The notes: generated by a model from the letters alone, not told the origin. A stretch of 64,000 nucleotides of DNA from DASXHY01 sp035552155 (GCA_035552155.1 DASZLX010000056.1:205157-269156); one strand, 5' to 3'; numbered from the stretch's first letter, positions 17,359 to 25,803 are shown. Program-made: numbers and translations.

Positions 17359-18211
17359 ACTGTGCTCTTTCTTTCTATCGATTTGGTATTGGTTTTTTGG
17401 CGGCCACGCATCAAGTGTGTCCGCGCGTGAACCCCCCTTACGCAAGGTACATGCCAACAGTGAAAACACTTCATTTTGAGTGAGTTCGCCACCCCGGCGC
17501 GCAATTCCTGCTCGCAATTCAGTTCCGAGGCGCGCAAGTTTTGCGCACTTCGCCGGGTTTGGCTCGTGGTGCCTCCGTCCGCATCAACGAAAGACTCTGC
17601 GGCGGAGGCGGGCAGCACGGAAAGAATTCAGAAACTCATGCTGCGAAGCAGAATGGAGCGAAGGCAGCCGCAAAAAACGGACGCTCGTCGAAACATTAGA
17701 CTGGCTGCGCTCGTTTCATCGGAAGGCTCCTTTCTTTTTCTTCAATGCCTAACTGGCCGCGCATTGTGTGGCGTCCGGATGGCCAGCGCGCCGACCCTAC
17801 CGCCTTGCCCGAAAGTCTTCTGCGGCACAAGAAAGGATGATACGCGCTCATTTACCAGGGCTAACGCATCTAATTTCCAAAAATTCCAATGAGAAATTAT
17901 TGATGAGGAAATTGAGCCGAGGGTCAATCTGCCTAAGCCCCTAAATCGCATGTGCGAAAACCCACCCAAGTATTCAAGATGTTGCGGCATTAAAATTCCA
18001 TCGCCTACCCGTTTGTAACGGGGGCAAACGGGTAGGCGCATTTTAATTGTGATGATTCTAATGTCAAACCAAATGTCCAACGAAACATCGTGCTAAAAAA
18101 TTAAGAGGCGTCCCCCGTTAGGGCGTGGAGTCAACAGATAAAAGTCGCCCTGGCTCATTTACCGTAACTTCTGGCGCGGGCGACGGTCCGATGGAATAGT
18201 ATCTTTAAACC
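17359..18211. other. 853-base divergent intergenic region
   Basis: This lies between the divergent Gly-rich/T2SS operon and pilT, so it should hold both promoters, but I could not pick a convincing -35/-10 pair. Open frames of 112-138 codons at 17476-17892 (+) and 17742-18080 (-) have no recognisable domain, signal or ribosome site and are not called. The clear structure is the hairpin at 18002-18038. Confidence 0.5.
18002..18038. repeat. Perfect 14-base-pair inverted repeat
   Basis: CGCCTACCCGTTTG (18002-18015) and CAAACGGGTAGGCG (18025-18038) are exact inverted repeats around a 9-base loop, and AAAAT/ATTTT lies outside the arms. No U-tract follows, so it is not a standard rho-independent terminator. 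It may be an RNA hairpin, a protein site or a dispersed element. Confidence 0.8.
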
Positions 18212-19444
18212 ATGAATCCCCCTGACGAGGAGCAAACACCGGTTTCTGTTCAAATCCCGACGGATAGCGCGACGCGCAAATTGCGGGAATCAGCCTCCCT
18301 GCCGCCAGCGCACCAGGAAACCAAACGCGCGATCGAATCCACCGGGCGATTGCCCGCGGGCGGATATCGGTATCAAATGTCCGATGTTCTCGCGCTCGCC
18401 ATTCAGAGCGGCGCGTCGGATTTGCACCTGCGCGTGGGCGAGCCGCCGGTTTATCGCGTGGACGGAAAATTGATCCGCGCGGAAGGTCCGCCGGTCGATG
18501 CCGACGAAATTTTCGAACTGCTGCGCGCATTCACGCCGGATGATTCCATCCAAACGGCACGCGACGTCGGGCAGGCGGATTTCGGCCTGGCTTACGAGCA
18601 TCATCGCTTTCGCGTGAATGTATTTCGCGCGCAAGGTTATTGGGGCGCGGTATTGCGGCGCATTCCGGAAAAAATGCCGCAACTGGAAGATTTGCTCGCG
18701 CCCCAGATTTTTTACGATTTCACGCGCCTGCCGCGCGGGTTGGTACTCGTCACCGGCCCGACCGGCTCGGGAAAGACCACCACCCTGGCCGCGATGATGG
18801 ACCTCATCAACACGGAGCGCTCGGATGTTCATATCCTGAGCCTGGAAGACCCCATCGAGTTCAAGCATTCTCGCAAGCAGGCGATCATTACGCAGCGCGA
18901 ATTGGGCACGGATTTCGTGACCTTCGCGGACGGCTTGCGCGCGGGGCTGCGCGAAGACCCGGACATTATTATGGTCGGTGAAATGCGCGATCCGGAGACG
19001 ATGGAAGCGGCCTTGCTCGCCGCGGAAACCGGGCACCTGGTTTTTTCCACCGTCCACACGATCGGCGCGAAGGACACGGTCGACCGCATCATCAATGCTT
19101 TTCCCAAAGGTTCCCAGGACAATGTGCGCGCGCAATTGTCATCCATTTTGCGCGGCGTGATTTCGCAAACGTTAATGCCGCGGGCTGCCGGCAAGGGCAG
19201 GGTGGCGGCGTTTGAAATCATGGTGGGCACCCCCGCCGTGGCGAATTTGATTCGCGAGAACAACACGCACCAGATTCCGGGCCTGCTGCAAACGCATAGC
19301 AAGGACGGCATGTGCACCCTCGATCAATCGCTCGCGGAACGTTACGCCGCGGGATTGATCACGCGCAATGAAGCGCTCGAGCGCGCGCAGGATTTGAAGG
19401 AGTTGATTAAGTTATTGGAGACCGTAGACCAAAGGCGGAAATGA
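18212..19444 (+). CDS. pilT: PilT-type retraction ATPase
   Basis: A 410-residue type IV pilus retraction ATPase. After an unusual 50-residue hydrophilic extension comes the PilT N-domain (ALAIQSGASDLHLRVGEPPV), Walker A GPTGSGKTTT at about 181, the Asp box LSLEDPIEFKH, the Walker B region REDPDIIMVGEMRD and the His box AETGHLVFSTVHT. The C-terminal PAVANLIRENNTHQI is the AIRNLIRE-like signature of retraction ATPases. The zinc Cys motif of GspE/PilB is absent. No other pilus gene is adjacent; the gene stands alone and divergent from the T2SS operon. Confidence 0.94.
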   Translation: MNPPDEEQTPVSVQIPTDSATRKLRESASLPPAHQETKRAIESTGRLPAGGYRYQMSDVLALAIQSGASDLHLRVGEPPVYRVDGKLIRAEGPPVDADEIFELLRAFTPDDSIQTARDVGQADFGLAYEHHRFRVNVFRAQGYWGAVLRRIPEKMPQLEDLLAPQIFYDFTRLPRGLVLVTGPTGSGKTTTLAAMMDLINTERSDVHILSLEDPIEFKHSRKQAIITQRELGTDFVTFADGLRAGLREDPDIIMVGEMRDPETMEAALLAAETGHLVFSTVHTIGAKDTVDRIINAFPKGSQDNVRAQLSSILRGVISQTLMPRAAGKGRVAAFEIMVGTPAVANLIRENNTHQIPGLLQTHSKDGMCTLDQSLAERYAAGLITRNEALERAQDLKELIKLLETVDQRRK

Positions 19445-19485
19445 CCGATTACGAATGGAACAATCGAGCGCTGCGATTTCGTTCG

Positions 19486-20460
19486 TCACTCGTCATTTAG
19501 CCCTTTCATTTTTCCGCCCAAGGGGTTCGATTGATTCGGCTGTTTCGGTTGCTCCGTTTCGGGAGCTTGTTCGGGCAGGTCCAGGTGGATGACTGGCATC
19601 CAGTTCTTCCAGGCATCGTCCGCCTTTTCGTACAAGCGAAAGACCGCGCCATCGGTCGCTGGCGGGCCGGTGTCGGGCGGCGTGTTGAATTCAATACCGC
19701 CGCTCAAAAGCGTCTTCGCGGATTCCGCGCTGACTTCGGCGCCGCGAAATAAGCCGAACCGAACATCCAGCCCGCCCGCGTTCCAAAATTTCGAGTTGTC
19801 GCGCACCAATGCCGCGTATTCCTTTCGAATGCGCGCTTGCAACACGATTCCCCGGGAGTCGCTGGCGAGTTGATATCGCAGGACTTCGCCGACCTGTACG
19901 CCGCGATAATAAATCGACGATTGCTCCTGCAACGATCCGAGACTCGGCAAAAGCAAAGTGATATGAAGCGCGCCGGGTTCTTCCGACGCGGGCTCTTTTT
20001 CCGCGCCGACAAAACTGTTCGTGCGCGGCCCATCGCCCGGCCGCACCGCGACATATTCACCAGAAACAATGGTGCGTAGACCGCTGATGGCGCCAAGTTT
20101 CACCTCCGGTCGCACAATCCAGAAAACCGAACCAACCCGCGCCAGTTGCGTCGCCGAACCAGACAGCCGCGCTTTGACTTCCACGTGCTTGTTGTCTTTC
20201 GTGAGCCGGAGGGTTTTTACCTGGCCGACCGTGGCGCCGAGATAGCGCACCTGGGTGTTATTCTCTTCCAAACCGCTCGCGTCCTGAAAATTAATGGTCA
20301 CCAACGGCCCCGTGGCGATGTAATCGCGGTAAACGAACCAGACGCACAGCGCTGCCGCGCCGAGCGGGATCAGCCACAGCCACCAGGAACGGCGGGTTTT
20401 CCTGATTTTTGCCTTCGGCAATGAAACATCTGAATTCAAATTTTCGCCGGGTTCATTCAT
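19486..20460 (-). CDS. PqiB-like protein with two MCE (MlaD) domains
   Basis: A 324-residue membrane-anchored protein of the MCE family, which builds lipid-transport tunnels between the membranes. A basic start is followed by one membrane helix (WWLWLIPLGAAALCVWFVY) and two MCE domains: about 52-140 (LVTINFQDASGLEENNTQVRY) and about 165-262 (IYYRGVQVGEVLRYQL). Its C-tail is Pro/Gln/Asn-rich. E. coli PqiB has three MCE domains, so this is a shorter form. It overlaps the pqiA stop by 8 bases, which fixes the pairing. Confidence 0.88.
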   Translation of the reverse strand: MNEPGENLNSDVSLPKAKIRKTRRSWWLWLIPLGAAALCVWFVYRDYIATGPLVTINFQDASGLEENNTQVRYLGATVGQVKTLRLTKDNKHVEVKARLSGSATQLARVGSVFWIVRPEVKLGAISGLRTIVSGEYVAVRPGDGPRTNSFVGAEKEPASEEPGALHITLLLPSLGSLQEQSSIYYRGVQVGEVLRYQLASDSRGIVLQARIRKEYAALVRDNSKFWNAGGLDVRFGLFRGAEVSAESAKTLLSGGIEFNTPPDTGPPATDGAVFRLYEKADDAWKNWMPVIHLDLPEQAPETEQPKQPNQSNPLGGKMKGLNDE

Positions 20461-21064
20461 AGCGCCTCTTTTCCTCGGGCGGATCCCAAATCAGCCGTGG
20501 ATCAAAACTCAGCGTCGCCAGCAGAGTGAGCGCGACGACGGCGGTGAAGGAAAAAACTCCCGGGCCGGGATGAACGGTGGCGACGCGGCCCATCTCGATC
20601 ATCGCCACGCTGATCGCCAGCAGAAACACCTCGAGCATGTTCCACGGATCGATGACGCGAATCACCTTGTAAGTCCACGTGCGCGCCCGCTCCCATCCTT
20701 TCCAATTCAGCGTGATGGAAATGAAGAGCAGGCCGATGATTTTCAGGGCCGGGGACAAAATGCTGGTGCAAAAAACCAGGCCGGCGATGAAATACTGATG
20801 TTCCTGGAAGAGCGAATGGATGCCGCGGAAAATCGTGGTTTCGGAATGCAGCCCGTGATATTCCGCGGTGACGAGAGGATAAATATTGGACGGAAAATAA
20901 AGAATGAGCGCCGCCAGCGAGAAGGTCAGTGTCCTTATGCGGCTGTTCGGCTTGCGATGGACCAATTGAAAGTGACACCGCGTGCAGAGAGCGACGGCGC
21001 CTTTCGGCATCGGATCGACCTGCTGCACCAGCCCGCACGTTTCACACGCAACGATGTTGTCCAT
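20453..21064 (-). CDS. PqiA-like membrane protein, single-domain
   Basis: A 203-residue inner-membrane protein with an N-terminal zinc-ribbon-like pair CETC (7-10) and CTRC (27-30), then about four membrane helices (LTFSLAALILYFPSNIYPLV; QYFIAGLVFCTSILSPALKI; WNMLEVFLLAISVAMIEMG; VFSFTAVVALTLLATLSF). This is the PqiA/paraquat-inducible A unit, which partners MCE proteins in lipid trafficking. Most PqiA proteins carry two such units and this one carries one. It precedes and overlaps the MCE gene. Confidence 0.88.
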   Translation of the reverse strand: MDNIVACETCGLVQQVDPMPKGAVALCTRCHFQLVHRKPNSRIRTLTFSLAALILYFPSNIYPLVTAEYHGLHSETTIFRGIHSLFQEHQYFIAGLVFCTSILSPALKIIGLLFISITLNWKGWERARTWTYKVIRVIDPWNMLEVFLLAISVAMIEMGRVATVHPGPGVFSFTAVVALTLLATLSFDPRLIWDPPEEKRRYE

Positions 21065-21172
21065 TGAAATCGGCCGAGAGTGGAATCACTTGGAACAACT
21101 TCGTCGGTCGAACCGGAAATGGGAATGGGGTCGATTACCATGCCGCGCAGGGGAGCGACCTTCGCTCTGCGC

Positions 21173-22021
21173 TTACGATTTGATGTCCCGCATCTGGAAA
21201 CCCGTGGCGCCGGCGATAAACGCGGTGGTGCTGATGGCGGCAAGGGTGATCTCGGATTGGATAATTTGCGGCCACGGGGCTGGGTTTTGGAAAATCAAAA
21301 ACCAGGCCTCGAAATGATGCGTGATAAACCAGTTTTGGTAGGGCTCGAAAAACGGGATGTGCTGCATCACCATGTTCATGAACAGATATGAAAGCGCCAG
21401 GATGGTGGCGGCGGCCGGTTTCATGTTGAACGAGGAAAACATGAAAGCGATGGAGAGCATGGTGACGGCGTTGGTCACCATGAACAGATGCGAGAGCGAG
21501 TAGAGCACCAGGCCCTGGGCGGCCGGAAAAATTCCGAACATCGGCGAGCCCGATGGCAGGTGTCCCAGCACGAACAATCCTTTCCAGGGAAACAAAATCC
21601 GCGCGGCAACGAGGGCGGCCGCGCCCAACGCCAGCACGAGCACGGCGGCAAATATGATTCCACCGAGCCACTTCACACTGAGCAATCGCACCCGGGAAAT
21701 GGGTCGCGATAAAATCATGCGCATGGTGCCGTCCTCAACTTCCTTGGCCACCAGATCGCCGCCCACCAGTGCGACATACAATGGCATCAGCAGCAGCGCC
21801 TGCGGCGAGACCATGACCAACGCGACGGTGAGGGCCGAAATATATTCCGAGGCGAGATAACCGTTATTGGCCAGCATTTCCTGGAAGTGGCTTTGCCAAT
21901 GGGTGTATCGGAAGATGATAAGCATCGCGGCCTGCACCAGCACGAAGGCGCCGAAGCCGATGTAGGTGCGTTTCTTGCCGAAAAGCTTCCAGAGTTCGTT
22001 GGTGAGTTGGGCGAAGAACAT
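21173..22021 (-). CDS. ABC-2 type transporter permease
   Basis: A 282-residue protein from ATG 22021 (MFFAQLTNELWKLFGKKRTY), which begins 1 base after the ATPase stop. It has about six membrane helices, including YIGFGAFVLVQAAMLIIF, ALTVALVMVSPQALLLMPLY and GIIFAAVLVLALGAAALVAA. The conserved ABC-2 element EVEDGTMRMILSRPISR(V)RLL is present at about residues 105-125. It is the membrane partner of the ATPase encoded just upstream. The substrate cannot be told from the sequence. Confidence 0.9.
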   Translation of the reverse strand: MFFAQLTNELWKLFGKKRTYIGFGAFVLVQAAMLIIFRYTHWQSHFQEMLANNGYLASEYISALTVALVMVSPQALLLMPLYVALVGGDLVAKEVEDGTMRMILSRPISRVRLLSVKWLGGIIFAAVLVLALGAAALVAARILFPWKGLFVLGHLPSGSPMFGIFPAAQGLVLYSLSHLFMVTNAVTMLSIAFMFSSFNMKPAAATILALSYLFMNMVMQHIPFFEPYQNWFITHHFEAWFLIFQNPAPWPQIIQSEITLAAISTTAFIAGATGFQMRDIKS

Positions 22022-22022
22022 A

Positions 22023-22928
22023 TCAATGCAGGACCGGCGGCGCGGCTTTGACCAGTGACAAATAAAAATCCTCCAGGGTTTGTTCCGCGTGCCAGATGCC
22101 ATCGACGCGTATATCGGCGTTCACGAGTGTCTTCGCGACGTCAGCCGTGGTGCGGCCAGCGCTTAACGTGAGGTATTTGCCATCCAGCGAACCGGTGATG
22201 ATTCCGCGCTCGCGCAACAATGCGGTAGCGGCGGCAAAGTCCGGCGTGCGGAGCATTACCCGGCCGTGCCCGGCCTTGATGTCGGCAACTTGTCCTTCGA
22301 AAACCTTGCGGCCCTGGTTCAAGACCGCAATGCGGCTGCACAGTTGCTCGACTTCACCCAGCAAATGCGAGGACAGGAGAATGGTGAGGCACAGTTCGCG
22401 ATGAAGGCGCGCGATGGTCTGGCGCATTTCGGCAATGCCTTCCGGGTCAAGGCCGCTGCCCGGCTCATCGAGAATCAGCAATTCCGGCTGCGGCAGGAGC
22501 GCCTGGGCAATCGCCAGGCGCGCGCGCATGCCGTGGGAATACGTGCGTACTTTGGATTGCTCGCGTCCCGTCAATCCGACCCATTCCACGACTTCGCGAA
22601 TCCGTTCGCGCGAAGTGGGAGCGGAATAGTGGCTCAAAATTTCCAGGTTCCGCTGGCCGCTCAAATAATCATAAAACGCCGGCGCTTCAAAAATCGCGCC
22701 GACTTTTTGCAACGCCTGTGCGCGGTGGGTGGTGACATCGTGGCCGCAAACCTTCACTTCGCCGCGCGTGGGCCAGACCTGCCCCAGCATCATGCCGATG
22801 GTGGTGCTTTTGCCCGCGCCGTTGTGGCCGAGCAGGCCGAAAATTTCGCCGCGCGGCACGGCGAGTGTCAGTTCATGCACGGCGACGCGGGTGCCAAATT
22901 TTTTATGAACCTGGCGCAAGTCGATCAT
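22023..22928 (-). CDS. ABC transporter ATP-binding protein
   Basis: A 301-residue ABC ATPase of the drug/lipid/gliding-type exporter group. Walker A is GHNGAGKST (34-42), the signature is the variant SHGMRARLAIAQAL, and Walker B is LLILDEPGSGLDP with a D-loop and a switch His in SSHLLGE. The C-terminal 80 residues form the usual DrrA/CcmA-like extension. It overlaps the prepilin-like gene by 4 bases (ATGA) and is followed by the permease, so all are translationally coupled. Confidence 0.93.
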   Translation of the reverse strand: MIDLRQVHKKFGTRVAVHELTLAVPRGEIFGLLGHNGAGKSTTIGMMLGQVWPTRGEVKVCGHDVTTHRAQALQKVGAIFEAPAFYDYLSGQRNLEILSHYSAPTSRERIREVVEWVGLTGREQSKVRTYSHGMRARLAIAQALLPQPELLILDEPGSGLDPEGIAEMRQTIARLHRELCLTILLSSHLLGEVEQLCSRIAVLNQGRKVFEGQVADIKAGHGRVMLRTPDFAAATALLRERGIITGSLDGKYLTLSAGRTTADVAKTLVNADIRVDGIWHAEQTLEDFYLSLVKAAPPVLH

Positions 22929-23533
22929 GGCGGCAGTGTCCCTTCGATGGTCAGGAGGTTTTTGATGTGGCCATCGGCATAAAGGTAGTTCACCGCTTTG
23001 CCCGAACCGCGCGCGGAGTGAAAACCTTGCTTGTCAAAAAACACCGGGATGGCGTGGGGATCGAAATTCATGCCGAGCACCTTGAAGTTGTCGGCGTTCT
23101 GGCCGTTGAGCAGGCTGTTCCAGGAATAACTCGAACCGGTTTTTTCAAAAACTTCCTGGTTATCAGACGGGCAGCGCAGGACGTTGGTGTTTCCGAGTTC
23201 GCCGCGCAAGACGATGTCCACGCTGGGCAGGGAATTCGTGGCAGGCGCGTTCGTGTCGGTGGAACGGTCGCGCATCACCGGAAGACGGTTATTATTTCCG
23301 TCCACGTACATTTGCAGCGCGAGGCCGATCTGGTGAAGGTTGCTGATGCACGCAGTGGAGCGGCCAGCCTCTTTGCCTTTGCTCAACACCGGCAACAGGA
23401 GTGCGACGAGTGCGCCGGTGATGGCGATTACGACGAGCAGTTCGATAAGGGTGAAGGCAAAAGTAGAAGTGACGATTCCGCTCGCCGGCGAGACGCCTGC
23501 GCTCCCGGGAGTTTGCTGGTCGGCCTTGCTCAT
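22925..23533 (-). CDS. Prepilin-like protein with a repeat-encoded leader (DUF1559-like)
   Basis: A 202-residue protein with a type II/IV prepilin N-terminus (FA/FTLIELLVVIAITGALVALLLPVL, Glu at +5, Ala before the cut). This is followed by SACISNLHQIGLALQMY-type sequence and a C-terminal H-x-DG-like YLYADGHIKN, as in the abundant prepilins of Planctomycetota and Verrucomicrobiota. Residues 9-18 (PGSAGVSPAS) are encoded by a dispersed family A repeat. It is coupled by ATGA overlaps to the unknown gene upstream and the ABC ATPase downstream. Its role next to an ABC exporter is unknown. Confidence 0.88.
   Translation of the reverse strand: MSKADQQTPGSAGVSPASGIVTSTFAFTLIELLVVIAITGALVALLLPVLSKGKEAGRSTACISNLHQIGLALQMYVDGNNNRLPVMRDRSTDTNAPATNSLPSVDIVLRGELGNTNVLRCPSDNQEVFEKTGSSYSWNSLLNGQNADNFKVLGMNFDPHAIPVFFDKQGFHSARGSGKAVNYLYADGHIKNLLTIEGTLPP
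23481..23510 (+). repeat. Dispersed repeat, family A, coding copy
   Basis: This matches the copies at 2685-2712 and 39191-39217 (GACGCCTGCGCTCCC here against GACGCCGGCGCTCCC). On the minus strand it is translated in frame as GSAGVSPA within the prepilin leader. Confidence 0.85.
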
Positions 23534-24144
23534 CGACGGCGGATTGTCCTTCCCGTCTCCATCGAGCGCTGCAATTCCTCCAGTACCGGGGCCAATTCCG
23601 CCTTCGTTTCGGCCGAGCTCTGGCTGTAAAATGATTTCAACCCGATGGTGCGGATTTTCGCCTCGAGTTCCGGGCTGATGGCATTCGTCCGGGATTGGGT
23701 GGTGCCGTTCCCATTTGCCGCCTGCTGATTCGCCGTGCGCAAATTATTCAAGGCGTCATCAATCATCTTATGGCGTTTCTCCTCCGGCAATTGCTCGAAC
23801 GCACCGATCATTTGCTTGAAGCCGGTGGGCATGGTCGCGTCGATGAACTGGCTCTTTTCGTCTTCGGTCATTTGCGCGAACCAATCACCGATCAGATGTT
23901 CGGCGCGGAGTCGCTGGCGTTCCTCATAGGAAAGGGCGTTCAATTGGTCTTCCAATGCCTTGATGGCCTTCGCGCGCGCGTCGCCCGTGAGTTTGCTGAA
24001 ATCGACCGACTCCATATACGCGCGAACTTTGTCAGCGGTTATTTTGATGCTGGCCAGATACCACTGGCCCGCCCATGCCGTTAGCCAAATGGCGACGATT
24101 GCCGAAGTCGCCCGCACGAGAAATCGTTGCCGTTGGTTGAGCAT
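23530..24144 (-). CDS. Membrane-anchored helical protein, unknown
   Basis: A 204-residue protein with one N-terminal membrane helix (ATSAIVAIWLTAWAGQWYL) and then a largely helical, charged body: AYMESVDFSKLTGDARAKAIK, LEDQLNALSYEERQRLRAEH and MTEDEKSQFIDATMP. I recognise no family, though similar EERQ/TEDE helical proteins are common in Verrucomicrobiota. It is the first gene of the coupled set leading to the prepilin and ABC transporter, with a 4-base overlap to the prepilin gene. Confidence 0.78.
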   Translation of the reverse strand: MLNQRQRFLVRATSAIVAIWLTAWAGQWYLASIKITADKVRAYMESVDFSKLTGDARAKAIKALEDQLNALSYEERQRLRAEHLIGDWFAQMTEDEKSQFIDATMPTGFKQMIGAFEQLPEEKRHKMIDDALNNLRTANQQAANGNGTTQSRTNAISPELEAKIRTIGLKSFYSQSSAETKAELAPVLEELQRSMETGRTIRRR

Positions 24145-24472
24145 GGATGAAGTCTAGCCGAGTTGGCAGAGATGGGCCATTAGTTCCTGGAATTGTTTCG
24201 TCATATTCGATTCCCGGTCATGGTTTTGACAATGTGTCCAGTCACTCGTTATGAAAAGCTTTCCTGTCCCCCTTCGATGCCGCTGGTTCGAATTCGTTCA
24301 ATAAACTCGTCCTGAATGCCTGCCAAATAAGCGTGAATTCCCCGCTTTTTCGCTCTTTTCGCCCGCCGCCGGCCCGACTTTGTGAAAAAAATCACAAATT
24401 CAACTTGCCTCGGTTTTTGTCGACGATTAGGTTCCCTTCGCCAGAGCCATCCGCGGACGGTTGACGGTGATT
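24145..24472. other. 328-base divergent promoter region (unknown gene / nuo operon)
   Basis: This holds no open frame that could be nuoA. Its clearest element is the palindrome at 24379-24398. A TTGCCT at 24405-24410 and GATTAG at 24425-24430 are spaced only 14 bases, too short for a confident sigma70 promoter. Confidence 0.5.
24379..24398 (+). promoter_or_regulatory. CRP/FNR-type operator upstream of nuoB
   Basis: TTTGTGA-A6-TCACAAA is a perfect 7-base-arm palindrome containing TGTGA-N6-TCACA, the consensus half-sites and spacing of the CRP family. It ends 74 bases before the nuoB ATG, a natural place for an activator or repressor of the complex I operon. The regulator is not encoded in this window. 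Confidence 0.6.
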
Positions 24473-25024
24473 ATGGATACCAGCACGAAAACTGAATTTG
24501 GTTTCGATACCCGAGCAGAAGGGAACGTGATTCACACGCGCTCGGACACCGCCATCGACTGGCTCCGCAACAACGCGGACAAGGGCATCAATTTTTTCCG
24601 CAAGAATTCACTTTGGCCAATGCCCATGGGGCTGGCCTGTTGCGCCATTGAACTGATGGCTGCCGGCGCCAGCCGCTTCGATATCGCCCGGTTCGGGGCG
24701 GAAGTGATGCGCTTTTCGCCGCGCCAATCGGATGTCATGATCGTCGCCGGCACGGTCACTTACAAGATGGCTCTGGCGGTGAAACGCATTTACGACCAGA
24801 TGGCGGAGCCCAAATGGGTCATTGCCATGGGCGCCTGCGCGTCGACTGGCGGGATGTATCGCAGCTACGCGGTTTTGCAAGGCGTGGATCGGATTTTGCC
24901 GGTCGATGTTTACGTGGCGGGCTGTCCGCCGCGCCCGGAAGCGCTGCTGGATGCGTTGATTCGACTGCAAAACAAAGTTGGCAAAGAACCGGTGATTGCG
25001 ACCCAGAAAAAGGTCGCGGCGTAA
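24473..25024 (+). CDS. nuoB: NADH-quinone oxidoreductase subunit B
   Basis: The subunit carrying cluster N2, the last iron-sulfur centre before quinone in complex I. Ligand cysteines are in GLACCAIEL, MGACASTGGMY and VAGCPPRPEALLDAL. ATG 24473 gives 183 residues; TTG 24461 and GTG 24467 are in frame and cannot be excluded. It is the first nuo gene here. The usual nuoA upstream is missing, and a divergent gene begins at 24144. Confidence 0.95.
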   Translation: MDTSTKTEFGFDTRAEGNVIHTRSDTAIDWLRNNADKGINFFRKNSLWPMPMGLACCAIELMAAGASRFDIARFGAEVMRFSPRQSDVMIVAGTVTYKMALAVKRIYDQMAEPKWVIAMGACASTGGMYRSYAVLQGVDRILPVDVYVAGCPPRPEALLDALIRLQNKVGKEPVIATQKKVAA

Positions 25025-25033
25025 TCTTCCCTG

Positions 25034-25062
25034 GCCACCGATGAACACAGATAGACACAGAT
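25034..25062. repeat. Intergenic repeat (CCACCGATGAACACAGAT type) between nuoB and nuoC
   Basis: CCACCGATGAACACAGAT followed by AGACACAGATT is a short direct-repeat string. A related string in the opposite orientation (GAATTCGTGTGAATTCGTGT, then CCATTGGTGG) occurs at 45401-45434. The nuoB-nuoC gap is 102 bases, long for a nuo operon. Confidence 0.55.
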
Positions 25063-25126
25063 TTTATGAGACAGGTGATTTGAAAATCGTCTGTGGAAAA
25101 CTGCGTCATCTGCGGACTCTCTCAAG

Positions 25127-25801
25127 ATGACTGCGGGCGAATTGGCAACCCAGCTTAAAGCGAAATTCGGCGACCTGCTCTCCGAACCGGTGGACTTTCG
25201 CGGTGAATTAACCCTCACTCTGGCGGACGCGGAACGCATTGCCGACGTCAGTGCGGTTGCCAAAAAGGACCTCGGTTTCGATTTCCTCGTGGATATCACG
25301 AGCCTGGATAATTACGGCGAAGACCCCCGTTGGTCGGTGGTTTATCACTTTTATGGGTACGGCCATCGCTGCCATTTGCGCCTCAAGACGAGCGTGAGTG
25401 AGGAAAAAAGCGAGTTGCCGACCGTGACAACCGTCTGGCGCACGGCGGATTGGCATGAGCGCGAAATTTACGACATGATGGGCATCCGGTTCCGGGGGCA
25501 TCCTGATTTACGGCGGATTTTGATGTGGGAAGGGTATCCTTACTTTCCGTTACGGAAGGATTTTCCGCTGGCGGGCAAGCCGAGCGATCTGCCGGAAGTC
25601 GCTTTTACCAATACGACGCCGATGGCAGGCGGGCCGTTTGTGACCATCGCTGGCGGCAAAGACACCATCGCGCGCGAACCGCGGGTGCGGATTCCGGAAA
25701 CGGACGCTTTGGCCACGACCAATCGCGTCGAGCGGCGCGCGGATATCAAAGACGCGCACGGCGAAGGGTTTGGACCGGGGCCGATTGAGCCGAAGAAATA
25801 A
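25127..25801 (+). CDS. nuoC: NADH-quinone oxidoreductase subunit C
   Basis: The 30-kDa subunit of the peripheral arm, 224 residues. It carries the family signature in DWHEREIYDMMGIRFRGHP, then DLRRILMWEGY and PLRKDFPL. It is a separate protein, not a NuoCD fusion, and ends 2 bases before nuoD. A C-terminal extension of about 45 polar residues follows the conserved core. Confidence 0.97.
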   Translation: MTAGELATQLKAKFGDLLSEPVDFRGELTLTLADAERIADVSAVAKKDLGFDFLVDITSLDNYGEDPRWSVVYHFYGYGHRCHLRLKTSVSEEKSELPTVTTVWRTADWHEREIYDMMGIRFRGHPDLRRILMWEGYPYFPLRKDFPLAGKPSDLPEVAFTNTTPMAGGPFVTIAGGKDTIAREPRVRIPETDALATTNRVERRADIKDAHGEGFGPGPIEPKK

Positions 25802-25803
25802 TC

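Noticed and set aside
17476..18080. Possible genes in the 853-base gap (138 codons plus strand, 112 codons minus strand)
   Set aside because: No domain, signal or ribosome site is present; composition is unlike the neighbours and a hairpin lies inside one of them.
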